Shown in pieces: positions 21,195-29,836 of a DNA stretch of 44,670 bases. Each line of letters opens with the position of its first letter. Position 1 is the stretch's first letter. The stretch is from Bacteroidales bacterium (GTDB taxonomy: Bacteria > Bacteroidota > Bacteroidia > Bacteroidales > Muribaculaceae), in NCBI GenBank assembly GCA_029218425.1, contig JAQXRH010000016.1, forward strand, positions 1-44,670, in the 5' to 3' direction. The notes beneath the pieces are model-generated. The model did not search any database. It was not told the DNA's origin and was given only the letters and a program-made list of their open reading frames with translations. The position numbers and the translations under genes are program-made.

Positions 21195-22682
21195 TCATGC
21201 TTTGTTGCGGCGGGAGCGCCAGTAGCCTGTCATCTGTTCGAGGGTCTTGCCTTTGGTTTCGGGCACGAGACGCAGCACGAACCATGCGGCTATGAGGCAT
21301 ATGAAGCCGTAGAGGGCGTAGGTGAACACATGGCCGAAGTTGTCGCCCATGGAGCCGAGCTTCATGTTGTACATCGGGATGAATGTCGACGACACTATGA
21401 AGTTGAATATCCACTGGAAGGCCACGGCTATAGCAATGGCCACGCTGCGTATGGTGTTGGGGAATATCTCGGAGATGAGCACCCAGCATATCGGGCCCCA
21501 CGAGAACATGAAGCATGCCGAATATATCATGATGGCTGCTACCGACACTATTGGCGGTAACGCCACGATGTTGGGCAACGCCACACCGAAGGCGCCGACG
21601 GCCATGCCTATCGACCCGGTGATGAGCAACGGCTTGCGCCCCCAACGCTCCACGGTGAAGATTGCCAACACGGTGAAGGCAATGTTGATGACGCCCATGA
21701 TGACGGTCTGCACCATGGGGTCGCCCATGCCCATCGACTCGAAGATGCGCGGCGCATAGTAGAGCACGGCGTTGATACCGATGGCCTGCTGGAACACCGA
21801 CAGCAAGATGCCTACAAACACCACCATGATGCCGAAGGAGAAGAGCCGCTCGTTTTTCACACTCGTGGTGGCCTTGATTTCCGATAGTATCTCGCGAGCC
21901 TTCGCCGCTCCGTTGATGCGAGCCAGCACATAGAGCGCCTCGTCGTCGCGCCCCTTGAGGGCAAGGAAACGGGGCGACATAGGCACGAAGCACACCAAGA
22001 CAATGAATGCCCCAGCCACAAATGCCTCGCTGCCAAACATATATCGCCACCCTGTCTCGACTGTCCACTGTGCCTCGGTGGGATATATCTGCTCGGCTAT
22101 CTGCTGCACGGTAGGCTGCAGGTGGTCGCCAAGTATGAGCGTATTCACCACATACACAACGAGTTGGCCGAAGATGATGGCAAACTGGTTCCACGACACT
22201 AAGGCGCCGCGCTTGTCGGCGGGAGCCACCTCGGCAATGTACATCGGGCACACTGCCGATGCCAAGCCCACGCCTATGCCGCCTATGATACGGTAGAAAT
22301 TGAACATATACATAAGGCCGAGCGACGGGGTGCCATGCTCGAAGAACAGAAATTCGGGGCAGAAGCTACCCAAAGCCGACACGAAGAAGAACACACCGGC
22401 GATGAGCAACGAACGCTTGCGCCCGAAGCGCGACGCGAAGATGCCCGATAGAGCCGAACCTATGATGCAGCCTATCAGGGCACTCGACGAGGTGATGCCG
22501 TGCATGGTGTCGGTGTAGGTGAAGTCGGAAGCGCCCGAGAAAAACGCTTGCAACCCTTTCTCCGCACCCGAGATGACGGCGGTATCGTAGCCGAAAAGCA
22601 GGCCGCCGAGCACCGCCACAGCCACGATGCCGTAGAGGTAGCCCATCGACCCTTTTTCCGATATATTTTGATATTTACTCAT
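21195..22682 (-). CDS. xylE: D-xylose:proton symporter, sugar porter (MFS)
   Basis: Inner-membrane transporter of 495 aa with 12 predicted helices. Sugar-porter signatures are present: GYDTAVISGAEKGL near the N-terminus, SRFGRKRSLL in loop 2-3, YIAEVAPADKRGALVSWNQ in helix 4-5, PMSPRFL before the central loop, ERWGRKPLL in loop 8-9 and VPETKGKTLEQM at the C-terminus. The long outer loop and QFAIIFGQLVVYVVN resemble E. coli XylE. Start chosen at 22682 (MSKYQNISEKGS); the upstream extension to 22745 runs into a repeat. It is last in the xylB-xylA-xylE operon, after the palindromic element. Confidence 0.9.
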   Translation of the reverse strand: MSKYQNISEKGSMGYLYGIVAVAVLGGLLFGYDTAVISGAEKGLQAFFSGASDFTYTDTMHGITSSSALIGCIIGSALSGIFASRFGRKRSLLIAGVFFFVSALGSFCPEFLFFEHGTPSLGLMYMFNFYRIIGGIGVGLASAVCPMYIAEVAPADKRGALVSWNQFAIIFGQLVVYVVNTLILGDHLQPTVQQIAEQIYPTEAQWTVETGWRYMFGSEAFVAGAFIVLVCFVPMSPRFLALKGRDDEALYVLARINGAAKAREILSEIKATTSVKNERLFSFGIMVVFVGILLSVFQQAIGINAVLYYAPRIFESMGMGDPMVQTVIMGVINIAFTVLAIFTVERWGRKPLLITGSIGMAVGAFGVALPNIVALPPIVSVAAIMIYSACFMFSWGPICWVLISEIFPNTIRSVAIAIAVAFQWIFNFIVSSTFIPMYNMKLGSMGDNFGHVFTYALYGFICLIAAWFVLRLVPETKGKTLEQMTGYWRSRRNKA

Positions 22683-22714
22683 GGTATTGATTGTGTATTC
22701 ACATAAAAATCCAT

Positions 22715-22811
22715 ATTGTAGGGACGCGATACATCGCGTCAGCATCCTGATGGCTTAACGCGCTAAATATATGCACTTTAGTGCGGACGCGATATATCGC
22801 GTCCCTACAAT
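22715..22811. repeat. REP/MITE-like inverted repeat between xylA and xylE
   Basis: Left arm 22715-22740 (ATTGTAGGGACGCGATACAT then CGCGTC) and right arm 22786-22811 are inverted copies differing at one base of 26. Each arm holds its own palindrome (GACGCGAT/ATCGCGTC). Between them CGCGCTAAA and TTTAGTGCG form a second, inner stem. The element fills most of the 137-bp xylA-xylE gap, so the operon transcript would carry a long stable hairpin. Confidence 0.85.
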
Positions 22812-22819
22812 CCGATGGT

Positions 22820-24139
22820 TTATACATACATATTTACGATGGCTTCGTAAAGCTCCTGCTTGCCCGAAGTCTGCTTAGGCTCACCGGCTTTCTTAGCGTA
22901 GGCCACGATATCTTCGAGGGTCAACTTGCCATCTTCGAAGTCCTTGCCGGTGCCGGCGTCGAACGATGCGTAGCGGTCGGCAAGCATCTTCTTGTAGGGT
23001 GATTTCTCGAGGATGTCGGCGGCAGAGAGGAGCGCACGAGCCATGGCGTCCATACCGGCGATGTGGGCGATGAAGATATCCTCAAGGTCGGTAGAGTTGC
23101 GGCGCGTCTTGGCATCGAAGTTCGTACCGCCGTTGCCCAATCCGCCATTGCGTATGATTTGCATCATAGCCTGAGTAAGCTCATAGTTGTCGATGGGGAA
23201 CTGGTCGGTATCCCAGCCGTTTTGGTAGTCGCCGCGGTTGGCGTCGATCGAACCGAGCATGCCGTTGTCGACAGCCACGGCGAGCTCGTGCTCGAAGGTG
23301 TGGCCGGCAAGCGTGGCATGGTTCACCTCGATGTTCACTTTGAAGTCCTTGTCCAAACCGTGGGCTTTAAGGAAGCCGATGACGGTTTCGGTGTCAACGT
23401 CGTATTGGTGCTTCGACGGTTCCATGGGCTTGGGCTCGATGAGGAAAGTGCCGGTGAAGCCCTTGGCACGGGCATAGTCGCGCGCCATGGTGAGCATGGT
23501 GGCAAGATGCTCCTTCTCGCGCTTCTGGTCGGTGTTGAGAAGGCTCATATAACCTTCGCGGCCGCCCCAGAACACGTAGTTGGTGCCGCCGAGGGCTATG
23601 GTAGCGTCGATAGCGTTTTTGATTTGAACGCAAGCGCGGGCCACGACGTCGAAATCGGGATTGGTGGCGGCGCCGTTCATGTAGCGGGCGTGGGAGAACA
23701 CGTTGGCTGTGCCCCACAGGTTCTTGATGCCGGTGGCTGCCATCTTCTCTTTTATGTAGGCCACAACGGCTTTGAGGTTAGCCTCATATTCTTCGATGGA
23801 GTTGCCTTCGGCCACGAGGTCGACATCGTGGAAGCAGAAGTATTCGATACCCATCTTCGTCATAAATTCAAAACCGGCGTCGACTTTCTGTTTAGCAAGC
23901 TCAACGGGGTCGGTAGTGCCCTGGTTCCACGGGAATTTCTTAGTGCCGCCGCCAAACTGGTCGCCACCTTCGGCGCAGAGGGTGTGCCACCAAGCCATGG
24001 CAAATTTCAACCAATCTTTCATCGGTTTGCCAAGCACTATGCGTTCGGCATCGTAGTAGCGGAATGCTAAGGGATTGTATGACTCTGTTCCTTCAAATTT
24101 AATTTTTCCTACTGAGGGAAAATATTCTTTAGTTGCCAT
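22820..24139 (-). CDS. xylA: xylose isomerase
   Basis: Interconverts D-xylose and D-xylulose in the cytosol. It has 439 aa, the class II length. It starts [17 protein letters not shown]. Active-site signatures are YFCFHDVDL with the catalytic His, [15 protein letters not shown] with the metal-adjacent Lys, [18 protein letters not shown] and [17 protein letters not shown] with metal ligands. It is the middle gene of the operon, 62 bp after xylB. The product is phosphorylated by XylB. Confidence 0.98.
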   Translation of the reverse strand: MATKEYFPSVGKIKFEGTESYNPLAFRYYDAERIVLGKPMKDWLKFAMAWWHTLCAEGGDQFGGGTKKFPWNQGTTDPVELAKQKVDAGFEFMTKMGIEYFCFHDVDLVAEGNSIEEYEANLKAVVAYIKEKMAATGIKNLWGTANVFSHARYMNGAATNPDFDVVARACVQIKNAIDATIALGGTNYVFWGGREGYMSLLNTDQKREKEHLATMLTMARDYARAKGFTGTFLIEPKPMEPSKHQYDVDTETVIGFLKAHGLDKDFKVNIEVNHATLAGHTFEHELAVAVDNGMLGSIDANRGDYQNGWDTDQFPIDNYELTQAMMQIIRNGGLGNGGTNFDAKTRRNSTDLEDIFIAHIAGMDAMARALLSAADILEKSPYKKMLADRYASFDAGTGKDFEDGKLTLEDIVAYAKKAGEPKQTSGKQELYEAIVNMYV

Positions 24140-24201
24140 AAGAAAAATGTGTTTATGTTATTTATTATTAGTTTATTATCATCGTAGAAAGAAAGCCGTG
24201 A

Positions 24202-25689
24202 CTAACTGTTGAGCGTGGCGTTGAGCACTGCTTTCCAGCGGTCGTAGGCCTCGAGGTAGGGGGTACGGTCGGGCGCAGGAGCTATCTCGCCGATAAGTTG
24301 CAGTGACTCAAAGGCTTCGGCGGCATCTTTATAGATACCGGCGCCAATACCGGCACCGCGGGCGGCGCCCACCGAACCGTCGGTTTCGTAGAGGCGTATG
24401 GTGGCACCCGACACCGATGCGAGCGTGTCGCGGAATATCGGCGATAGGAACATATTGGCGTTGCCAGCTGATATACAGTTGATTGACATACCTATGCTCT
24501 GCATTATCTCCATACCGTACATGAACGAGAAGACGATGCCTTCCTGGGCGGCGCGCATGATGTGACGGCGGTCGTGGATATTGAAGTTGACACCGTGGAC
24601 CGAACAGCCCGTCTCGCGGTTTTGCAATACGCGTTCGGCACCGTTGCCGAAAGGCAGTATGGTGACACCGGCGCTGCCCACGGGCACTTCGGCGGCGAGG
24701 TCGTTGATGGCGGCGTAACTGCAGTCGGCGGGCGCCACGTTGCGTTTAATCCATGAATTGAGTATGCCGGTGCCGTTGATGCAAGTCATTACGCCGATAC
24801 GGGTCTGGTTCGCCGAGTGGTTGACATGGGCGAAGTTGTTGACACGCGAGAGGCTGTCGTAGTCAACAGTGCCGTTGATACCGTAGACCACACCCGACGT
24901 ACCGGCCGTGGATGCCACTTGTCCCGGCTCCAAGACGCCAAGCGACAGGGCATTGTTGGGTTGGTCGCCGGCGCGGTAGGTCACGGGGGTGCCTTCGGCA
25001 AGCCCCAGTTCGGCTGCCACGGCGGCAGTGACTACGCCCTGGTTGCAAAATGTCGACTTTATCTCGGGCAATATGCCGGCGTCGTAGCCGTAGTAGTCGA
25101 GGAGGAAATGCGCTGGGGCATTCTCCTTGAAGTCCCAGAGCATGTATTCGGAGAGGCCCTCGGGGTTGGTGCAAATCTCGCCGGTCAACCGGTAGGCTAT
25201 GTAGTCGCCGGGGAGCATCACTTTGTATATCTTGTCGAAGATGTCGGGCTCGTTCTCCTTGACCCACTGCAACTTAGCGGCAGTGAAATTGCCAGGAGAA
25301 TTGAGCAGGTGGTTGAGGCAGGTGACGGCGCCGATTTCGGCGAACGCTTTCTCACCGTAGGGCACGCCACGCGAGTCGCACCATATAATGGCGTCGCGCA
25401 ACACGTTGCCAGCGCGGTCGATAGCCACCAATCCGTGCATCTGGTAAGAAATACCTATCGCTTTGATATCCACAGGATTGACCTTCGACAGCGACAACAC
25501 CGAGGCGGTGACTGCCTTGACGTAGCGCCACCAATCGGCGGGCGACTGCTCAGCCCATCCGCTACGCAACGCCTTGATAGGCGCTTCGCTATGGGGATAG
25601 AAATCGGTGGCCACGGTGCGGCCCGATTCCACTTCTACTAATGATGCTTTGACCGACGACGAACCTACGTCGTAACCGAGTAAATACAT
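24202..25689 (-). CDS. xylB: xylulokinase (FGGY family)
   Basis: Phosphorylates D-xylulose to xylulose-5-phosphate for the pentose phosphate pathway. It has 495 aa with the two-domain FGGY fold. The N-terminal phosphate motif is LLGYDVGSSSVKASLVE, the substrate segment is ISYQMHGLVAID followed by IIWCDSRG, and the catalytic Asp lies in TYRAGDQPNNALSLG. The FGGY signature region is near ISAGNANMFLSPIFRDTL. It is the first gene of the xyl operon, with its own promoter and candidate operators upstream. Confidence 0.95.
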   Translation of the reverse strand: MYLLGYDVGSSSVKASLVEVESGRTVATDFYPHSEAPIKALRSGWAEQSPADWWRYVKAVTASVLSLSKVNPVDIKAIGISYQMHGLVAIDRAGNVLRDAIIWCDSRGVPYGEKAFAEIGAVTCLNHLLNSPGNFTAAKLQWVKENEPDIFDKIYKVMLPGDYIAYRLTGEICTNPEGLSEYMLWDFKENAPAHFLLDYYGYDAGILPEIKSTFCNQGVVTAAVAAELGLAEGTPVTYRAGDQPNNALSLGVLEPGQVASTAGTSGVVYGINGTVDYDSLSRVNNFAHVNHSANQTRIGVMTCINGTGILNSWIKRNVAPADCSYAAINDLAAEVPVGSAGVTILPFGNGAERVLQNRETGCSVHGVNFNIHDRRHIMRAAQEGIVFSFMYGMEIMQSIGMSINCISAGNANMFLSPIFRDTLASVSGATIRLYETDGSVGAARGAGIGAGIYKDAAEAFESLQLIGEIAPAPDRTPYLEAYDRWKAVLNATLNS

Positions 25690-25838
25690 GGCAATATAAG
25701 GATTTAGTGTTGTTAGGATGCTTGTTTTAGTTATGCTAATGCTTTATAGTTAGGCGATTGGCTTGCGATGCCCATAAAGAGCACGATATAGAAATCACAC
25801 TCAACGGCTCGACGCATATCGCCGCTTTTTGTTTTAAG

Positions 25839-25846
25839 CAAATTTA
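25839..25846 (-). promoter_or_regulatory. -7 box of the xylBAE operon
   Basis: TAAATTTG on the minus strand matches TAnnTTTG. No TTTG lies at -33, as expected for a promoter that needs an activator. Start near 25832 gives a leader of about 143 nt before xylB in which I see no gene or obvious riboswitch. Confidence 0.55.
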
Positions 25847-25906
25847 GCAAGAATTGGCCGTGGGATATATAAATAATTCACCTATTTATAGCCGATTTGC
25901 AAAAAA

Positions 25907-25958
25907 CTTGACGCAAATTTGCGCTTTGGTCGCAAAAATGTGCGCATTTGACGCAAAA
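25907..25958. promoter_or_regulatory. candidate operator array upstream of xylB
   Basis: Three direct repeats of the type TTGACGCAAA: CTTGACGCAAA (25907-25917), TTTGGTCGCAAA (25925-25936) and ATTTGACGCAAAA (25946-25958), spaced 19 and 21 bp apart. A perfect palindrome CGCAAATTTGCG (25912-25923) overlaps the first. They lie about 60-110 bp upstream of the -7 box, where an activator would bind. No regulator gene is adjacent. Confidence 0.6.
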
Positions 25959-25991
25959 GGGCTACCGCAGCGTGGAACCGCGGTGCGACCT

Positions 25992-26127
25992 GCTACATAG
26001 CTGCGGCATGCCGCAGGCATTGGCCTACCAGACGACGCCACATGGCCGGCAAAGTTCTACATAGCTGCGGAATGCGAACCGGCAGTGGCCTACCAGGCGA
26101 CGGCAGGTGGCGGCATTGGCCTACCAG
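25992..26127. repeat. intergenic repeat cluster running into the end of folB
   Basis: CTACATAGCTGCGG occurs at 25993 and 26057, 64 bp apart. GGCATTGGCCTACCAG or a one-base variant occurs at 26016, 26081 and 26112. The first unit contains a perfect 16-bp palindrome CTGCGGCATGCCGCAG (26001-26016). The third short copy overlaps the last codons and stop of folB. The rest of the 431-bp xylB-folB gap holds the xyl promoter and operators; no gene is seen. Confidence 0.75.
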
Positions 26128-26477
26128 GCTATGACTACGGCCGCGCTCTCCAACTCGGTGGAGGCGATGGGTGGTTTGATTTTGCTCACCCTGACGGTGC
26201 CGCCGGCGATTTGCGGGAATTTTGCGACGAGGGCTTTATGGAGACGGTAGGCCACATGTTCGAGAAGCTGCGAGGGGGTGGCGTTGACCTCGCGCACCAC
26301 GGCCACGATGTCGGCATAACTCAGAGTCAAGGATATATCGTCGGAGTCGGCGGCGGCAATCCACGGCACGGCCACCTCCACGTCGTAGGCAAAGATGTTG
26401 CCGATGCGCCGTTCCTGCGGGAATACACCGTGATAGCCTCTGAGTTTCAATCCGTTGACTTGTATTTTCGTTGTCAT
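26121..26477 (-). CDS. folB: dihydroneopterin aldolase
   Basis: Folate biosynthesis enzyme that cleaves 7,8-dihydroneopterin to 6-hydroxymethyl-dihydropterin and glycolaldehyde. It has 118 aa, normal length. Conserved features are GYHGVFPQERRIGN with E22, Tyr54 in LSYADI, Glu73 in QLLEHVA, and the catalytic Lys in SKIKPPIAS (K99 or K101). It is third in a minus-strand group after the EnvC-like gene and the flippase, 27 bp from the latter. The C-terminal codons and stop lie inside a repeat copy. Confidence 0.93.
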   Translation of the reverse strand: MTTKIQVNGLKLRGYHGVFPQERRIGNIFAYDVEVAVPWIAAADSDDISLTLSYADIVAVVREVNATPSQLLEHVAYRLHKALVAKFPQIAGGTVRVSKIKPPIASTELESAAVVIAW

Positions 26478-26504
26478 GTCTTTATCTTTTTGGTGGGTAG
26501 GTAG

Positions 26505-28085
26505 TTATGTTCTGCTTCGGCGACCGGTTATCATGGTTTTGAGCGCCACGAACGCCCCTATAGCGCTGACTGCGGCTATGATAGCCGGGACGAGGCGCAA
26601 TCCCTCGACACGCGCCCACGCCGCCACTGCTGTTACAACCGCGGCCGCAATGGCCATCACGGCAACACGGCGAGTGATGCGCATACGGTATCGGCGGAAG
26701 TACACTATTCCGGTGATTACCACATAGATAGCATACCAAGCGGTGTAGGCTATGCCCAAACCGTAGAGACCGCCATATCGATAACCTATATAACTGAGTA
26801 TTAGGAATGTAGCACCGCTAAGACTCTCGGTGACGAGGTAGACGCGTCCATCGCCTCGCGCCAGCAACGTGTAGGCCATGCACCACGACACGGCTCGGAA
26901 GATGGTGCCTGCCAATGCCGCGTTGACATATGTAGCCGCGGGCATAAAGTCTTCGCTATAAAGCAGTTGGATAATCACATCGTCGAGCGCCATCATCAGA
27001 GTGGCACCCGGCACCACCACCAACACCGCCACCATGATTTCGTGGCTCACGAAGGTCGACACCCGTTTTGCCGACGCTTGCACCTTACTAATACGTGGGA
27101 AAAATTCAAAACCTATGGCCGTAAAAAGTAATCCAAGGTACTTATTTACAATGGTATAACCGGCCTGGTACTGCCCCACTTCGCCTATGCCGGCCTCAAG
27201 GTTGAGATAGGCCATGAAGATGTAGTTGACAGCCATGGCGATGAATATCGACAGCGTCATGTAGATGCCGAGGGTGACGAAGTCCTTGCCTTCGGCCACC
27301 AATTGCCGGGGTGACAGGCGCGGCGCATCGGCCGCAGTAGCTCCGCCTATCTTCCTCTCTTTTAGCAGGTAAACGGCAATGGCCTGGCAGGCGAAGTAGG
27401 CCACAATCGACCATACAATGCTCTCCTCGCCCATATAGTAGAACAATGGCACCGAGATGGCAAGTCCGCCGAGCGTGCCATACACCGTGGCTTTGGCCAT
27501 GCGGTTGAGCCGCTCCATGCCTTGCATCACAGCCAATTCGCCATTGGTGACGGCGGAGAGCATCACGGCGATGGAGAGGATTACAAAACCGATGGTAAAC
27601 TGTTCATTACCAAATGTTAAGCTACTGAGGAACGGTGAAAAGACGAGTGTGAGGAAAGCGCCGGCGATACCGAGGAGCCACGACCAGCATCTCACGGCCG
27701 CCACAATGCGGCGCAGGGCGGAGCTGTCGGTGGCCGCAGCTATATTGCGTACCGGACTTTGACGGATGCCCAACTGGGTGAGGGTGGTGATAGCGTCGAT
27801 GGCGGTGTTGAAAAGCCCGAAGAGCCCCACGCCGAGGGTGCCGAGCCAAAGGGCGACGAGCTTGGTGCGGACGATGCCGCAACCGATGCTCACGAGCTGC
27901 ACCCACGAGAATAGCCACATGGTCTTGACCACCTTGCCGGAGGTATTGCCACCCACCTTGCGGGGCGCGCCAGCTTCTGCTTTGCCTGGAGTGCCAACAT
28001 CTACCTTGCTGGGCGCGCCGGCTTCTGCTTTGCCGGCCACACTTACTCCTGCCTTGCCCGGGGTGGTGCCGCCTTCGCTTTTCAT
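26505..28085 (-). CDS. O-antigen/polysaccharide flippase (Wzx-like, MATE/MOP superfamily)
   Basis: Inner-membrane lipid-linked oligosaccharide flippase with about 12-14 helices. The membrane part begins KTMWLFSWVQLVSIGCGIVR, followed by KLVALWLGTLGVGLFGLFN and TLTQLGIRQSPVRNIA, typical of Bacteroidales O-antigen translocases. The start used makes ATGA overlap with the upstream stop; another ATG at 28094 adds three residues. Unusually, about 50 residues precede the first helix: a Gly/Ala/Lys/Pro-rich segment with a 16-residue repeat (AGKAEAGAPSKVDVGT, PGKAEAGAPRKVGGNT). The transported glycan is unknown; no glycosyltransferases are nearby. Confidence 0.85.
   Translation of the reverse strand: MKSEGGTTPGKAGVSVAGKAEAGAPSKVDVGTPGKAEAGAPRKVGGNTSGKVVKTMWLFSWVQLVSIGCGIVRTKLVALWLGTLGVGLFGLFNTAIDAITTLTQLGIRQSPVRNIAAATDSSALRRIVAAVRCWSWLLGIAGAFLTLVFSPFLSSLTFGNEQFTIGFVILSIAVMLSAVTNGELAVMQGMERLNRMAKATVYGTLGGLAISVPLFYYMGEESIVWSIVAYFACQAIAVYLLKERKIGGATAADAPRLSPRQLVAEGKDFVTLGIYMTLSIFIAMAVNYIFMAYLNLEAGIGEVGQYQAGYTIVNKYLGLLFTAIGFEFFPRISKVQASAKRVSTFVSHEIMVAVLVVVPGATLMMALDDVIIQLLYSEDFMPAATYVNAALAGTIFRAVSWCMAYTLLARGDGRVYLVTESLSGATFLILSYIGYRYGGLYGLGIAYTAWYAIYVVITGIVYFRRYRMRITRRVAVMAIAAAVVTAVAAWARVEGLRLVPAIIAAVSAIGAFVALKTMITGRRSRT
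27963..28058 (-). repeat. 48-bp imperfect tandem repeat encoding the flippase N-terminal extension
   Basis: GGGCGCGCC followed by GCTTCTGCTTTGCC (one base varies between them) recurs at 27963 and 28011, exactly 48 bp (16 codons) apart, so the repeat preserves the reading frame. A third, partial unit follows towards the start codon. Confidence 0.75.
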
Positions 28086-29545
28086 CGCAGCCATTTTTCG
28101 GGGTCCTCCCTGGTTATGTTGTCGACGGTGACTATCTTGCGGATTTCGAAATGGAGGATGGAGCGGTCGTTGTCGGTTGCGTCAACATACACTGTACCAA
28201 TGCTTTGTCCTGCCTTTACCTTGTCGCCGGTGCGCACCGAAATCGTTCCGAGGTTGGCGTAGATGGTGACGTAGCGGCCATGGCGTATCATGACCACGGT
28301 GTTATAGCCGTCGGGGAGGGTGATGGCCGACACTTCGCCGTCGAACACGCATTTCACAGTGGCGCCGCGCGATGACTGTATGTCAAGCCCGGCATTGTCG
28401 GTGACCACGTTCTTGTTGACGGCATGGGGCTGCACGCCAAAGCGGCGCACTATGGTGTGGGGGTTGACGGGATAAGGCAGGCGACCTTTGTTGGCGGCGA
28501 AATCCGACGACAGCGCCGGCGTTGACTCCTTGGTGTCAGGCTTCTTGGTATCAGGCTTCTTGGTATCCGGTTTCTTGGTATCCCGCTTCTTAGTATCGGG
28601 TTTCTTGGTATCCGGCTTTTTGGTGTCGGGTTTCTTGGTCGATTTGGTATCATCGGGAGTGGCGGACTTGTCGGGTTTCTGCGCCTTCGCATCCTTTTCA
28701 GCCTTGGCACGGCGTTCTTCCTCCTCCTGTTTTCTGCGCTCTTCCGCCTCCCGTTTTTTACGTTCTTCTTCCTCGCGTTGCTTGCGTTTCTGTTCCTCGA
28801 GGAGGGCCTTACGCTGCTCCTCCTTGATTATTCTATCGAGTTCACGGTCAAGCTCTTTGGCTTGGCGTTGCTGTTCCTTAAGTATCTTTTTGAGGTCGCG
28901 TTCCTTTCCTTTGAGCGATGTGACGATGTTGTTGGCCTCGGTGGTGCGCTGCGAGAGTTCGGCATGGCGCATCGACAATCGCATGGCGAGCTCGCGGTTC
29001 TGCACCATCAGCGAGTCGACATAACGGCGCCGCTCGTCCAAGAGGGCCTTGACACCGATTATCTGGTCGACTTTGCGCTGGCGCCAGCGGGTGAACTGCT
29101 TTAAGGCGTTGGCTCGGCGCAATGCCTGGGTGAACGACTCCGATGAGAAAATGAATGCCAGATTGCTCATGGCCGAACGGTTGCGGCGCGATTTCCGCAG
29201 TATGTCGGCGAAAACGCGCTGAAGCTCAGAGAGTTTGCCGTCGAGCACTTTGATGGAATCGTTGGCGGCTTTGGCGACGACGGCGAGCGAGTCGATAGAG
29301 GCTTGCAGCTGCGTTATCGACGCGTTGATGGTCTGCGCCTCGGCTTGCAACTTGTTGAGGTCGTTGAGTTTAGATTTAAGCTGGCGGGTGTTTTCCTTGA
29401 TTTCGGCGTCGGTTTGCTTGATTTTTTGCTCGGTGACCCGTTGCTGCTGCCTTACGTTTTTCGACGTGCGTTGCTTTGCCCCGCCCTCGCTAAACGAGAC
29501 CAGGCATACTAACACTAAACCGATTATTAACAGGACTTTCCTCAT
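28082..29545 (-). CDS. EnvC-like murein hydrolase activator (degenerate LytM/M23 domain)
   Basis: 487 aa. Signal peptide (MRKVLLIIGLVLVCLVSFSE), then long coiled coils (about 30-265), a Lys/Glu-rich stretch, eight PDTKK-type repeats (about 302-339) and a C-terminal LytM domain (about 355-487). The zinc ligands of active M23 peptidases are partly lost: HxGxD is replaced by NAGLD, and the final HxH appears as ILH in SILHFEIR. Coiled coil plus inactive LytM matches EnvC, which activates amidases at the division site. It is the first gene of the group with the flippase and folB. Confidence 0.88.
   Translation of the reverse strand: MRKVLLIIGLVLVCLVSFSEGGAKQRTSKNVRQQQRVTEQKIKQTDAEIKENTRQLKSKLNDLNKLQAEAQTINASITQLQASIDSLAVVAKAANDSIKVLDGKLSELQRVFADILRKSRRNRSAMSNLAFIFSSESFTQALRRANALKQFTRWRQRKVDQIIGVKALLDERRRYVDSLMVQNRELAMRLSMRHAELSQRTTEANNIVTSLKGKERDLKKILKEQQRQAKELDRELDRIIKEEQRKALLEEQKRKQREEEERKKREAEERRKQEEEERRAKAEKDAKAQKPDKSATPDDTKSTKKPDTKKPDTKKPDTKKRDTKKPDTKKPDTKKPDTKESTPALSSDFAANKGRLPYPVNPHTIVRRFGVQPHAVNKNVVTDNAGLDIQSSRGATVKCVFDGEVSAITLPDGYNTVVMIRHGRYVTIYANLGTISVRTGDKVKAGQSIGTVYVDATDNDRSILHFEIRKIVTVDNITREDPEKWLR
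28529..28641 (-). repeat. 15-bp tandem repeat encoding PDTKK units
   Basis: About eight copies of a 15-bp unit (for example TTGGTATCAGGCTTC on the plus strand) encode PDTKK repeats in the EnvC-like protein, with one RDTKK variant. Synonymous variation between copies shows selection on, or age of, the protein repeat. Copy number may vary among strains. Confidence 0.85.
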
Positions 29546-29596
29546 TACAACTCACATCTTGGCATGACATCAGCGGCAGCGTTGCCGCAAGCCACA

Positions 29597-29604
29597 CAAA
29601 GATA
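29597..29604 (-). promoter_or_regulatory. -7 box upstream of the EnvC-like operon
   Basis: TATCTTTG on the minus strand matches TAnnTTTG, 52 bp upstream of the ATG. No TTTG at the expected -33 position. Likely promoter for the EnvC-like gene, the flippase and folB. Confidence 0.55.
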
Positions 29605-29769
29605 ATAAAAAAATCAAACACCGCGCGCCATGTCGCCAATAATTTTTCACCAATAATGGCGAACGGCCGTCAATGAAGAAAACAGGTCGTGAAATATCGG
29701 GCAAGCTCCCATCACGCACAACGCCACCGCATCGCATCGAAAGCGGCAATACCGCGGCTCTATTCGTAG

Positions 29770-29799
29770 CCCACGGCGAAGCGACAGCGTTGCCGTGGG
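29770..29799. repeat. palindromic element downstream of the GH43 gene
   Basis: CCCACGGC and GCCGTGGG form an 8-bp stem around 14 nt. Two nearby stems occur: GCGGCAATACCGC at about 29743-29755 and GCGGCAGCGTTGCCGC at about 29569-29584. It lies 38 bp past the GH43 stop on the minus strand. It could act as a terminator, but no U-run follows. The rest of this 291-bp gap holds only the EnvC-like promoter. Confidence 0.5.
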
Positions 29800-29836
29800 G
29801 CGCATCGGGTCGGTCAGCCAAAAGGTTATGGCCGCC

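Noticed and set aside
23063-24070. 335-codon plus-strand open frame
   Set aside because: Antisense shadow of xylA; no motif of any family.
28529-28641. Possible CRISPR-like repeat array
   Set aside because: The 15-bp units are contiguous with no spacers, and encode an in-frame protein repeat.
28488-29024. Plus-strand frame with repeated SGFLV units
   Set aside because: It is the reverse reading of the PDTKK repeat in the EnvC-like gene.
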